Shown here: in pieces, positions 1-10,002 of the stretch
How positions within the stretch are numbered: the stretch's first letter is position 1
Layout of the letters: the number at the start of each line of letters is the position of its first letter
Assembly (NCBI GenBank): GCA_946965045.2
Contig: OX337228.1
Location: forward strand, 4,836,001-4,900,000
Direction of reading: 5' to 3'
Source of the DNA: Epithemia pelagica
Taxonomy: Eukaryota > Bacillariophyta > Bacillariophyceae > Surirellales > Surirellaceae
DNA length: 64,000 bases
Translations under genes and position numbers: made by a program
Notes under the pieces: model-generated
Databases searched by the model: none
Told to the model about the DNA's origin: nothing
Seen by the model: only the letters and a program-made list of their open reading frames with translations

Positions 1-2335
1 TTTTCGTTCTTGTCTCCTTGTTTCGTTTAACGATGGATGCGTGACGTGCGACGAGCTCCGCCTCGACAAGTTTCCGACTTTTGCTTTCTTTCGGCGTCTC
101 AACTGTGGAACGAACAACAGCCTCAAGATATGCCCCTCTCCGATTGTTTACTGCCGTCGTCTCCAGTAGATCTGATTTCATATTGTTTATCAGAGTCTCG
201 ACTGTTTCTGCCTCATCTGCCGCCGAAGTCTCATTTCTGTTCGGATCCCCGTCAGTGCGTAGCTCGCCGACAATTCGAGGTTGTTGAACTGGGTCGTGAG
301 AAACTTTAGTAGTACCCAAAGCCCTCGTTTGCGTTCCCTGATCAGGTACCATTTCAATCCTAGACAATCCCACAGATCGTAAGTGAAGATGAGCCCGTTC
401 CTCAGGGGATAATTCTGAGAGTTCAGCGGACACCCGAAAATCGTCATGGTTCTCCCCAACACCACGATCCTCTTCGTCCTCATTAGAAATTTCATCGCTC
501 CCATCATCCGAGCAGTTTTCCTCGTCAACAAGGAGATCCAACAAAGTATCGACGTATGAAGGAGGCGGTTCAGCACGGGCTTTTATTATGTGGTGATCGT
601 CCACAAGTGCTTTCCCCATTGTCCTGCTTGGTTTCGCTTGTCCCTCATTTTGCCAGTACAACAAACGAATATCCTCCAATCTCTCTCTAAGGACTTCATC
701 ATCGATTGTATCTTGGCAATAACCCATCTCCTCGAGCCACTTCCACATTCCTCCTGTGTGCGCCATCGGATACTGTGAATCCTCCGCAGCATCACGGGCA
801 CGTCTTTCACAGGCAAGAAATGACTGCCTCATCGTTTCTTTTTTCCTCAAGAAGTCGGATTCAAGAGACTGAGCTGTCTGTGCTATGAGATCAGCGACAG
901 CTTTCCGTCGTTTTGCTGGTCTTAACTGAGCGTATGAAACAGGTTGAGCAGTGAGTGCAGTAGCAGATACTTTTGTTTCCTCTGGAGTGGATTTTCTTTT
1001 CTTGGATGGCTTTGATGCTTTTTTTGGGTCAACTACTGGTATTGTTGCTTGTTTTGCTGGTATTGTTGCTTGAAGCTTTAATTTCGGTTCTTTAAAACCG
1101 GTACAGATGACTTTGACTTTGAATGTCGATCCACTCAAAGCCTCAAGAATCGATTTTCTAAAGTGGGGTTCCTGTTCATTACCTCCATCTTTTCTTTTTG
1201 ATTTGGGGGGTAAATAAACTTCCGCGAACTCTTCCTCTGTAAGGTTGTCGTGGCACCATCTCTCCATATTTGCAGCGTTTTGCTTGAGAAAGTCATGTTG
1301 TCTTCGAAGCAAGGCGCACACAGCCAAGAGATCTTGGGATAGTCTTGTTTTCTCCAAGGATTCTACCGTCTTTCGTGTCGTTGCAACACTCGTCCCGACC
1401 GTCTCGGCTTTATTTTGAGAGTTTGCGTCAGTCGACGATGCATTCGATGATTTTTCGTCTTTGGCTGCCTCAAGCATAAGTTGAACAATTGTCTCTGGTG
1501 GCTTCGCTTGCTGCACACCATTCGAAGAGCTGCTTGGAGAAGAAAGTTGGCTGATGAATGAAGTATGGACTCGGTCTAGTAGGGCGTATATTTTTCGATT
1601 CTTCAGCGTTACCTCCTGAGGTAAGGAAGGGAGGAAAGGATAGAACAACGTCTTGGAAGGTAGCAAGCCGCAGAACGTACTTTGATTCAATCCAGGGTGG
1701 GGTGGAACATGCGAAGACGACTGAGCTTTCGGTCCCGAAGAAGACGATGAAGCTTTGGTATGGGGACCAGAATCGGAAGATTTTGATGTTGTATTCTTGG
1801 CTCCAAGCTTCTTTAGTCGACCTCCCGTTTGACCAGCTAATCCAACACCCGCAGAAGAACCCTTTGCCATAGGTAAAGGCATTCCGGTTTTCGTCTTCGA
1901 CTTTTTGTTGGCTGAAGATACTGGGATTTTGGATTCATCTTGTGCCGATGCCGCCTTTTTTGGTCCGCGCTTCTTTGTTGCGGTCGTCGAGGTACGCTTT
2001 TTCTTCTTCACAGGTTCTTCTTCCACTGGCTCATCTTGTTCATCAAAGAACGAACGAGCAGTAGTTCTACGTTTTGTTTTGCGTCGCTTTGGCGCTTCGT
2101 CTCCGATGGTATCTGCAGGAGGTGGAGACGGAGCTTCTGCGGATGAACTCTTCGGTGGTTGTGCTTCACCTGACTGTTCGTTGCTGACTCCAGCGATATC
2201 GTCCATGTTTCCCAGATCTATGTCAAGCCCATCGAAAAGATCGTCTCCTCCATCAGCAAACATGTCATCCAGGTCGAGATTGTCCAAAGCCTGAACGCTG
2301 GCATTCGGTGCCCCGTTGCGGTTGGTTCTCGCCAT
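1..2335 (-). CDS. Unknown lysine-rich nuclear-type protein, 3' end outside window
   Basis: An open frame runs leftward from an ATG at 2335 to the window edge without a stop, giving at least 778 residues; the C-terminus is missing. The start MARTNRNGAPNAS is the first Met of the frame. Residues about 17-60 are acidic (repeated DDxF/DD runs). A basic stretch at about 75-150 (RRKTKRRTT, KKKRTSTTATKKRGPKK) resembles nuclear localisation signals. Ser-rich linker follows, then helical, more conserved-looking blocks around YALLDRVHTSFISQL and SQDLLAVCALLRRQHDFLKQN, and an acidic tail region. I recognise no catalytic domain. Composition suggests a chromatin- or transcription-associated protein, which is inference only. 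It is divergently arranged with the RING gene that starts at 2839. Confidence 0.75.
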   Translation of the reverse strand, partial: MARTNRNGAPNASVQALDNLDLDDMFADGGDDLFDGLDIDLGNMDDIAGVSNEQSGEAQPPKSSSAEAPSPPPADTIGDEAPKRRKTKRRTTARSFFDEQDEPVEEEPVKKKKRTSTTATKKRGPKKAASAQDESKIPVSSANKKSKTKTGMPLPMAKGSSAGVGLAGQTGGRLKKLGAKNTTSKSSDSGPHTKASSSSSGPKAQSSSHVPPHPGLNQSTFCGLLPSKTLFYPFLPSLPQEVTLKNRKIYALLDRVHTSFISQLSSPSSSSNGVQQAKPPETIVQLMLEAAKDEKSSNASSTDANSQNKAETVGTSVATTRKTVESLEKTRLSQDLLAVCALLRRQHDFLKQNAANMERWCHDNLTEEEFAEVYLPPKSKRKDGGNEQEPHFRKSILEALSGSTFKVKVICTGFKEPKLKLQATIPAKQATIPVVDPKKASKPSKKRKSTPEETKVSATALTAQPVSYAQLRPAKRRKAVADLIAQTAQSLESDFLRKKETMRQSFLACERRARDAAEDSQYPMAHTGGMWKWLEEMGYCQDTIDDEVLRERLEDIRLLYWQNEGQAKPSRTMGKALVDDHHIIKARAEPPPSYVDTLLDLLVDEENCSDDGSDEISNEDEEDRGVGENHDDFRVSAELSELSPEERAHLHLRSVGLSRIEMVPDQGTQTRALGTTKVSHDPVQQPRIVGELRTDGDPNRNETSAADEAETVETLINNMKSDLLETTAVNNRRGAYLEAVVRSTVETPKESKSRKLVEAELVARHASIVKRNKETRTK

Positions 2336-2838
2336 GGTGAGATCGAACCGCTCTAACGAGAATGCCTTGCTACAAATCAATATTTTCGACCTGCTCCTCT
2401 AAAGTCCAGTCTCTGAAAGACCCCTGAGCGTGACTTGGTGGGACGAACAATAGAAACCAGACTTCCTTTACTCTTCAACAAGCCAAAAGAACGGACATCA
2501 CAAACTTCGCCATGGTCCGGTCCTTCTCCATTAGAGTTGGTGATACAGTCCCTCCGACGACTTAGCGTGGTCAGTGAATCCATGTTTGTTCGTTCCGACG
2601 CGACCGAAACATGGACGTCTAAGAACAAAGTGGCGCGACTGCGTCGCCTCAAGTGGCAACACCTTTAGCAGATTGAGTCCTTCTTTCCTTCTCACAAACA
2701 GAGACGGATGAACTTCCAATTACGCTCAGGATGACTATATGTTCTTTCGTGAGAAAAAGGACTCGACCAATCGTGCTCGTATTCTCATCTCTCGCCATTG
2801 ACGTCAAACAAAAAGAAAGCAGTCAAAGAAAGAACAAA
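2336..2838. other. Intergenic region between divergent genes
   Basis: About 500 bp between the left-edge gene (-) and the RING gene (+). The short open frames here are low-complexity or start at non-ATG codons. It probably holds both promoters and the 5' UTR of the RING gene. I see no recognisable motif. Confidence 0.5.
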
Positions 2839-3537
2839 ATGTGCTGTCTGTTTGGCCTTTGTTGCAATGGCAATGAAGCAGATGACGATGATACTTTGAA
2901 TGAGACCGACAGTCGCAATGCTGTAGGACCTGTGAGAATGGCACGAAATGAGGACTCCTCTGAAGCGTTTCACGTTCACGCTGCGGGGGCCGCTACAATG
3001 CATGTCGGTGATGAAGATGAAGCCCGAGAAGGCGACGGCCTATGTTGTCGTCTTAGTCCTGGTGAAAACAACCCGGAGAGAAGGATTCATGGTTTTTTGA
3101 GAAAACTTCATGAGAGCTGGAGAAAGTATGACAGCCTTGAAACGAACGACGAGCATACCGCGACGGAGACCTTGAGCTTCCATATGCGTTCTGGAAAACA
3201 CGACGTTGAAGGTTCCATGTCTTCTCCTCTTCACACAGCCTCGGAATTTGACTTGACGAAACAAGTTGTTCCTACCATAAGACCAAAAGAGGTCGTTCTG
3301 CCAGGATCATCCCTGCAGAAAGAAATGTCCGAGGCCATGTCGGTGAACATCGAAGAACAGGGGGATGAATGCGTAATCTGTATGGAAGGATTCGACGAGA
3401 CGAATCCAAGAATGCCGACTGTATGCGGCTGTGGTGAAAATAAGACATACTTCCATCTACCTTGTCTCTACCAGTGGATCGAACAGAGTCAAACATGCCC
3501 GAGCTGTCGGCAAACTTTGCGCTGGGAGGAATTCTAA
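2839..3537 (+). CDS. RING finger protein, probable E3 ubiquitin ligase
   Basis: A protein of 232 residues if the ATG at 2839 is used. The frame is open from 2731, but the upstream 36 codons look like 5' UTR, whereas the start MCCLFGLCCNG has an A at -3 and a Cys cluster that could be S-acylated to anchor it to membranes. The middle is acidic and low complexity. The last 55 residues form a RING: CVICMEGF, then CGCG, FHLPCLYQW and CPSCRQTL, ending seven residues from the stop. Such C-terminal RINGs recruit E2 enzymes for ubiquitin transfer. The spacing (a Cys-Gly-Cys where classical RING-H2 has a single ligand) is slightly unusual. Substrate unknown. It converges on the nitroreductase gene, with about 150 bp between their ends. 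Confidence 0.8.
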   Translation: MCCLFGLCCNGNEADDDDTLNETDSRNAVGPVRMARNEDSSEAFHVHAAGAATMHVGDEDEAREGDGLCCRLSPGENNPERRIHGFLRKLHESWRKYDSLETNDEHTATETLSFHMRSGKHDVEGSMSSPLHTASEFDLTKQVVPTIRPKEVVLPGSSLQKEMSEAMSVNIEEQGDECVICMEGFDETNPRMPTVCGCGENKTYFHLPCLYQWIEQSQTCPSCRQTLRWEEF

Positions 3538-3685
3538 ACGCTTTTGAACATAAAACTTTTGGTACTGTTCGTTCACGCTCGTTCACATAGGATATCTTAC
3601 TTTCTGCTAGAGTGATTGATGCATTCGATCTCTTAACACAGAAATGAGAGCACAGCGGTCATAATCGCCAGAGAGCCATGCTGTT

Positions 3686-4711
3686 TTATTTAGTTGACGA
3701 GAATCCAAAGAAGTTCTCTGATATCACTTCATCTCGTGGATACCTTCTTAGGATGGAAGTTTCTCGTCGATCCTTTGTAAGCGCTTTGCCCGTGCTTACC
3801 AAGAGTGGTACTGCATATCGACTTTGTGGTACTTTTAAGACTTTCCGAATACCACTGGCGTTGATACCCTCCATTGGAATCGTTGCCAAACCAGACGCCG
3901 AACATGCTAGCATGTACGTCATTGCTACCATTGCGACTTGTTTGGAAGCCCATGTTTCGGAGCTCGATAGAGATGGGAATTCACACTTCCCAACAATTCT
4001 TCGGAGGAAATAGTCGATTGTACCAACGGCAACACGCAGCAAGAACGAAATAGCTGATGATAGGAACCGGGGTATGGGATAGCCCGAGGAAAATACAGAA
4101 AGGTATAACATGTCAATTTTTCGAAGCGGACGATTGTGGGGGTCAGCTGCCTGTGAAAATTCGGCCAACCGACGTATCGTCTTGAGAATTTGCCGATCCG
4201 CGAGAAAGACAGCAGTACAATCCGAATCCAGAACGCGCTGTCGATTAGGACCCAAACAGAACCGGGACAAAGCCAACTTCTGATCCGTAGAATGAACCAG
4301 AACAATGCGGTAAGGCTGTGTATTGAAGGCGGATGGTGACAACCGTGCCAGATCCAATGCATGCCGCGCCGTCTGAACGACAGCAGGATCGGATACCGAT
4401 GCTACCTTGGAATCCGACTCGGTTCCATCCGCTCGCTGGAATTTCTTGCACGCATAACGATTCAAGACAGAGACTTCAAAAGCCTTTGTATGGTCGCTCG
4501 CGATTTCTGTCAGATTGCTAGCTTGTCCCTTTCCAGGAGTTTCTCTTTGATCAGTTTGAGTGCAATGTACAGAGGGGCAACGAAAAGGCATGAAACGTGA
4601 TGCAACTATGGGATTCCTCAGAGGCTGAGAAGACCAGCAAGCCCCATCTTGTAGTTTGACCAGTAGCGTCAGGACAACAAAAGAAGCATGTTTAGTACGA
4701 AGCATCATCAT
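3686..4711 (-). CDS. Nitroreductase-family flavoprotein
   Basis: A protein of 341 residues from the first ATG (4711; three consecutive Met codons). The frame extends to 4861 but only with a TTG start. The N-terminus has a hydrophobic stretch (FVVLTLLVKL) followed by GACW, which may be a signal peptide, possibly of the bipartite plastid type; this is uncertain. Next come NRYACKKFQ and ARLSPSAFNTQPYRIVLV, matching the nitroreductase FMN-binding start (R-S-x-R-x-F then PSxxNxQPW-like). A C-terminal block AMTYMLACSASGLATIPMEG matches the family's glycine-rich C-terminal motif. These enzymes use FMN and NAD(P)H to reduce nitro groups, quinones or flavins; substrate cannot be inferred. A hydrophobic insertion (ISFLLRVAVGTIDYFLRRIVG) in the middle may be a membrane-active cap. 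Divergent from the lipoyl-domain gene. Confidence 0.75.
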   Translation of the reverse strand: MMMLRTKHASFVVLTLLVKLQDGACWSSQPLRNPIVASRFMPFRCPSVHCTQTDQRETPGKGQASNLTEIASDHTKAFEVSVLNRYACKKFQRADGTESDSKVASVSDPAVVQTARHALDLARLSPSAFNTQPYRIVLVHSTDQKLALSRFCLGPNRQRVLDSDCTAVFLADRQILKTIRRLAEFSQAADPHNRPLRKIDMLYLSVFSSGYPIPRFLSSAISFLLRVAVGTIDYFLRRIVGKCEFPSLSSSETWASKQVAMVAMTYMLACSASGLATIPMEGINASGIRKVLKVPQSRYAVPLLVSTGKALTKDRRETSILRRYPRDEVISENFFGFSSTK

Positions 4712-4946
4712 CCAGAACCTGATGGATGCAGAGATGGATGATGAATGCAAAAAAATCTTTTTCGGGAAGATACTATATCTGAAACGCGACCATAATCGCG
4801 ACCGACCTAAAAAGCGAAAGATCTCCTCCTCCGACAACAAATCGCTGAGGAGACCACCCAATTGTCAGTGTCGGTGTTGCTATCATCTGGATCAGGATCA
4901 CCAAAACACTCCATTTGCTTCCCTTTGTTTGATATTGAGAGGCATA

Positions 4947-5799
4947 ATGTTAAAGTTTGGGTCAAATGTCGTGGGAAAACATCGGCATTTTCGCCTTCTC
5001 TTTTCTCCACATCTTCAGCCAATAAGAAGAGCAGTCGCGTCGGCAACGTGGGTGCTTCGAGACAAACGCACAATCAACGTTCCTACCATGGGTGATGCAA
5101 TCACAGAGGTACGTTGCAGTGATAAGCCACTTTAGTATAAGGTTCCTCGCTGACGGCTCGCGTATTCCTATTCTCTTCACCTCAACTGCTACCGGCAGGG
5201 CACTGTCATTGAGTGGGCTGTCCAACCCGGCCAAGCAATTCATGTGGATGATGTTGTCGCCATGGTAGAGACAGATAAGGTCACTGTGGAAATCAAAGCC
5301 GAGGTAGACGGAGTACTTACTCGCCAGTACTGTAATGTGTGAGTCATACTCTGGACATGTTCGTCCTTATTCGCAATTGTTGTCTCATCAAGAGTTGTTT
5401 ATTTCATTAATGTCGCTCAAAAGTGACGAAACAATCGAAGTCGGCAAACCGCTGTATGAAATCGACACAGAAGCTTCTGCTACCATTGAGTCATCCGATA
5501 CAAATGGGCCAGAAAATCCTCCTGAAGCTCTCGCTCCAACTGCTACGACTACGACTAGCGAAACACTAGGAGTCACTAAGTCTGAGATCAAAAACGAGAG
5601 TTATCATCGCACACCTATGATAAAGTTTCTGGGGAAAGAAGGCTGGGCCCTTAAGCTTTCGGGGAGTGAACAAGCGGTGGAAAGCTTCGTAATTCCGCCG
5701 ATGTATGGAAGACCAGCTTTCTCCGAAGAGGAAATGGAAGCACTGCTATTAGGAGGTGCAAGTCTTGAAGTTCCCGGGTATGCTTCTGTGTCCAAGTAA
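4947..5799 (+). CDS. Mitochondrial lipoyl-domain protein fused to a KGD4/MRPS36-like adaptor tail
   Basis: Three exons: 4947-5108, 5199-5338, 5424-5799 (225 residues; introns 90 and 85 nt with GTACGT and GTGAGT donors). Residues 1-38 are basic and Ser/Ala-rich, a good mitochondrial presequence. Residues about 40-115 form one lipoyl domain of 2-oxoglutarate dehydrogenase E2 type: VPTMGDAITEGTVIEW, lipoylated Lys81 in VETDKVTVEI, and a last strand VGKPLYEID. A Ser/Thr/Pro linker follows. The tail has TPMIKFLG (164-171) and FSEEEMEALLLGGA (200-213), which match by eye the two conserved blocks of KGD4/Ymr31/MRPS36, the subunit that attaches E3 to the OGDH complex. No E2 catalytic (acyltransferase) domain or HxxxDG motif is present before the stop. 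Intron model is inferred from domain continuity and splice consensus. Confidence 0.8.
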
Positions 5800-6590
5800 G
5801 CATTGATTGACATCGGAATCTCCTACGCCTCTCTACGTTGATGTCTAGAAAAATGGAGTAGTAGGCCACTAGTCTAGAGGCTAGAGGTAGGTATAGTAGG
5901 TAGTTCTATCCGTATCGGAGAAGCGGGCGGCATCTGGGAATGTGGGTGTCAAGGCGTGCGCAGAACGTCGGCGCACGCGCCTCGTGCACTACTCCCCCAG
6001 AGTGATAGATCGTACAAAGACATTAAAATTTTGTGAGTATCTCGATGACTTCAACCTCATCTGGACGAATAGTTAGAAGAAAGACCAACATGAGATGAAT
6101 ATATAGTGTAGAGTTTTGTTGTGTATAATCTGTTCCGTTCATCATCGTTGTTGAGTCTTGGTCCTGATTTCATGGTTACTTAGACTGTTGTTAAGGATGG
6201 TTGTAGGTTTGTTATCGCCTATCAGCCGATGCAACGCACCTTCATGGTTAAGTATCCGTGCTAGTGTTTTATTACAACGAAGCACCGCTCGCCATCTCAC
6301 AATTTGGATTATTCAACGGCCCGATGTTGGACGCTAAATGCTCGCTTTCCAGACCTAACAGATCAATTCATGCCATCGGTCAAATTCCCACGTTCATGGC
6401 AGTGAAAGCGCACACATCTTTCGAACAACACCCGGTGCTCCATCATAATTTGCATCTATCTTTTGCAACTAGGACGACACAACCACGGAGTCCAGAGAGA
6501 TACATGCCTTGTTGTTAAGTCTAATTCATTTGGCTGGCGCCTTCTGGTTGGAGGAAGCATTGTAAATCTCCTGCGGGGTCGATTGTTAGC
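5800..6590. other. Intergenic region
   Basis: Roughly 790 bp. It begins with a CTAG-rich patch (about 5866-5905) and a GC-rich stretch with repeated gcgcac motifs (about 5955-5985). The only open frame over 80 codons (6258-6518) has no recognisable content. Likely 3' UTR of the lipoyl gene and promoter of the zinc-module gene. Confidence 0.45.
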
Positions 6591-9500
6591 ATGGCGGAGT
6601 TTCACAACAAGTATGCCTCTCATAGATCAGGGATCAAGCATCCCATGAAGGCACCGCGGACTGAAGAAAGTCGTCAAACGTTTGATGACCGGAACGGACC
6701 TGGAAGAATCATCATTCGGGCCGCAACGGAAGAATCAGATGAACTTGAGCGGCATGAGTCCCGGATGAAGCACAACTCCATGCTTCCACCGTCTTTTCCA
6801 CGACGTTACCCAACCAAGCCGGACGGTTATGCGTCATACCATGGCTCTAGTTCTCGACAAGTACATCAGCCTCCATCTCCCGGACAATATCGCCCATCAT
6901 CAGGACAGCATCATTCAGCTCACTCCATCGTTACAAGCTCTTTCAGTGTAGAGGATGGATCGTACGCCCACGAGCGGGGCATGTCTCACGCAGAGCGACG
7001 ACATGATGGTTCGCCTCGAAAGTTCGAACGATGCAACTCAGACTCGATTGACCAGCGCGAGCCACCTCCTCATTTCGTTGTAACGACGTCGTCGTATGAC
7101 CGTCCTGATCAAAGACCTACTCTTAGAGGCGCGTTCTCATCACTTTCACGATCGTTTTCGTCTGGATCTGACTTCTATCACCCGCCGGTCAAACGAAGCT
7201 TCTTTCATCACGCCAAATCAAACGATCAAAGCCCCAGTCATGTCCCGCCCGAGTTTGTCCCTCCCAAACGCAGCAAAGTTAACGCTCCTGCCAGGAAGGA
7301 AGTGACGTTGAAACCTAGTAGACATCATCAAAATGGTCAACCAAGCCATGGGACTTGGTACCAACGTGGAAATTCCTGGGATTCTCGAGAGGATGAACCA
7401 TCACATGATCATGCTGCTTCGACAAACGATTTCAATGCATCAGCCCCGGTGAACCTATGGTATAGGCATCCAACAACTGTCGGATCGAACAGTCATGGAC
7501 CTCCAGTAATTCACAGGCCCGCAGCTCGCCTCCCCCCAATCAATACTTCCCATCCCGCGTACACTCGTTCCCACGACAGTCATGAAAACTCTGCTACATT
7601 CTGGAACCAGAGCCCACCTTCAAGTTGGCCGGGGCACTATCCATCCACTCATCATGAATCTCAGCATTTCTGGAGTCCCAATAGCTCTTTTGCATGGCAG
7701 CAACACCGAGACGACACTGATTCATCCAGAGCCGGCCTTGATGCAAGGGAGGGCTATCGTGCTGGCCCAGATGGTCGTGAGGGATACGATGCTCCCTCGA
7801 CAATCAGTGACAGAATGCTTCCCAACCGAGATCAAATTTTCCGCTCACCCAGTATGATAATGAGTAATCACGGAATATCTGGGAAAATGGACATTATCGC
7901 GGAGTCTTCGTCATTCGCAGACAGCTCTCAAAATTCGTCTCACAAGAAGATTGAAGCCGAAGGCAAACCTGTACTGCTTCTCGCCCTGCCTCAAGACAGG
8001 GTCGCATTGAGCGAAACACTCTGCGTAGTGAGAGACGTAAGTGTGAAATGATTCAGACATTTGCTTCTCGGAATAAAACCGCCCTAACACGTTTTCAAAC
8101 AGAATATCGAAGTTTTTACCGCCACACAGGCCGACGTGGATGCTCCTGCTCCAGGTCGGAAGCATGCTGTAGTCGTGGGACAAGTTGGTTTGAGATGCAT
8201 CCACTGTCGCCACACGACACGAGCCAGTGATAGAGTCAAACGTGCGGTTTGCTATCCATCCTCAATAAAGCGGATTTATCGCACTGTGATTGACATGAAG
8301 TTAGACCATTTCTCTCAATGCAAATTCGTTCCGAAACAACTGACGGAGAGATTGAATGAGCTTAAAGCTGTACACACAAGAAGCACTGGCACAACCATGC
8401 AGTACTTTATCAAAGCTGCTCACATGCTTGGAATGGAAGATGGTGCTTCGGGTGTTGTTCTCAACATGTCGAAGAAAGAAGACCTTGGTAGTCCTATCAC
8501 AACCAAAGTTATATCGAACAATACGAAAAAGAAAGCTACGACCAGTACCCAGAGGACAGAATCGTTCTCGGGGGACTCGGCATCATCTGCAGCGATAGAC
8601 AACATGTCCACTCAGCGACATGACTCAATGAACTCAGCCGGTAGTTTCGATAGCAATATGGCATCTTCTGAGCCTTTCGATGTATCAGGAAAATACTTCG
8701 AAGGCAAAATCCCGCTGGCACTCCCAGAGGACAAGACAGCTCTCAGTCCGTTGCGGTGTTTTCTACGCGAGCAAGTATGTGCTTTTTCTGCAACAGAAGA
8801 GGATATTGCGGTTCGAGCGCCCACGACATTCTCCATCACTGTTGGACAGGTCGGAATCGGCTGTATTCACTGTGTGAAACAGTCACCCAAGTTTCGGTCT
8901 AACCGAGCCGTCTGCTTTCCATTTTCGATTGGACGAATCTACCAATCTGTCGCGGACATTCAGAGATTTCATCTTGGGGAATGCAAAATGCTGCCCCCGG
9001 ATATTAAGGCGAAGTTCACGAAGTTGCAGAGTGCAAGTTCAAAAGGCTCGAAAGGCCTGGCGACGAGGCAGTATTGGGTGGCCTCTGCTCGCAAACTTGG
9101 ACTTGTTGATACGCAACGAGGAATTCGGTTTGGTAGAGACCCCGCCGAGCCTCAACAAACAAAATCCTTTTCGCTTGACATTTTGGCTCAGGCGGCGTTC
9201 AGCGTGACAACAACGAACAAGAAACTGGTCCTTCCGGAAGACAAGGATACAATCGCGGAATTTTTGTATGTTGTCATGGAACAACTCCAACCATGTCGTT
9301 TTACAGAAGCGGATCGTAACAAGCGACGGGTCCGTGACGTCGGTTGCATCGGTGTTGAATGCAAGCACTGTGCCGGTCAGGTAGATGGCCGGAAGTTCTT
9401 CTGGTCAAGTGTGAGTGCGGTCGAGTCAAACTTTGTTTCTGTTCACACACATATCCTTGAATGCCGTCATGTTCCGCAAGAGTTGAAGGATAAGCTAATG

Positions 9501-9860
9501 GAGCTTAAAAAGCTTCGAAAGGAGCAGACGGCCCAACTCATGACCGGTTCGCAAAAAGCCTTCTTCCGACGCGTATGGGAACGCCTTCATCGAGAAGAAA
9601 TTGTGACTCCAGAATCCCCTGGCTCGAGTGGATCAACGGATGATGGGAAAATGAAAAAAGATTTAATTGACGAACACGAAGTTGCAGCACACTTTCAACA
9701 AACCTCGATCAATAATGAGGAAGATGCATCTGTTGCAATCGATGACGAAAAGGCTTTGGCTGAACCAAAGTCAGATGACATGGGTGAACCCATGCAAGAG
9801 GAAGCAAAAATATACCACGACAGCAGTGATGAGGAGGTGGTCGAGACAATGCAAGTTTAG
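6591..9860 (+). CDS. Three-module CxxC zinc-binding protein, function unknown
   Basis: Two exons, 6591-8036 and 8103-9860 (1067 residues; 66-nt phase-0 intron with GTAAGT donor). Residues 1-460 are disordered, rich in Ser/His/Pro. Three tandem modules follow. Each begins with a line like LALPQDRVALSETLCVVRD, then GQVGLRCIHC (Cys514/Cys517, Cys736/Cys739; third copy CKHC at 902/905), then RAVCYPSSIKRIY, an H-x3-4-C pair (HFSQCK, HLGECK, HILECR) and a closing aromatic helix (MQYFIKAAHMLG). CxxC plus H...C suggests one zinc per module. The intron splits module 1. The C-tail is acidic. I recall this module only from diatom predicted proteins without assigned function. DNA, RNA or protein binding are all possible. 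Confidence 0.85.
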
Positions 9861-10002
9861 TTCAATGATATGGTAGGAGGGGAGAGAGAATGAAGGGGGG
9901 AATATTATAATGGCAACAAGCGACATTAAGAATCTACATCCATTCTATTTTTCATTGTATACCAGACATAGCAGCCGTTAGTGGGTTGAACAATGTGTGC
10001 TG

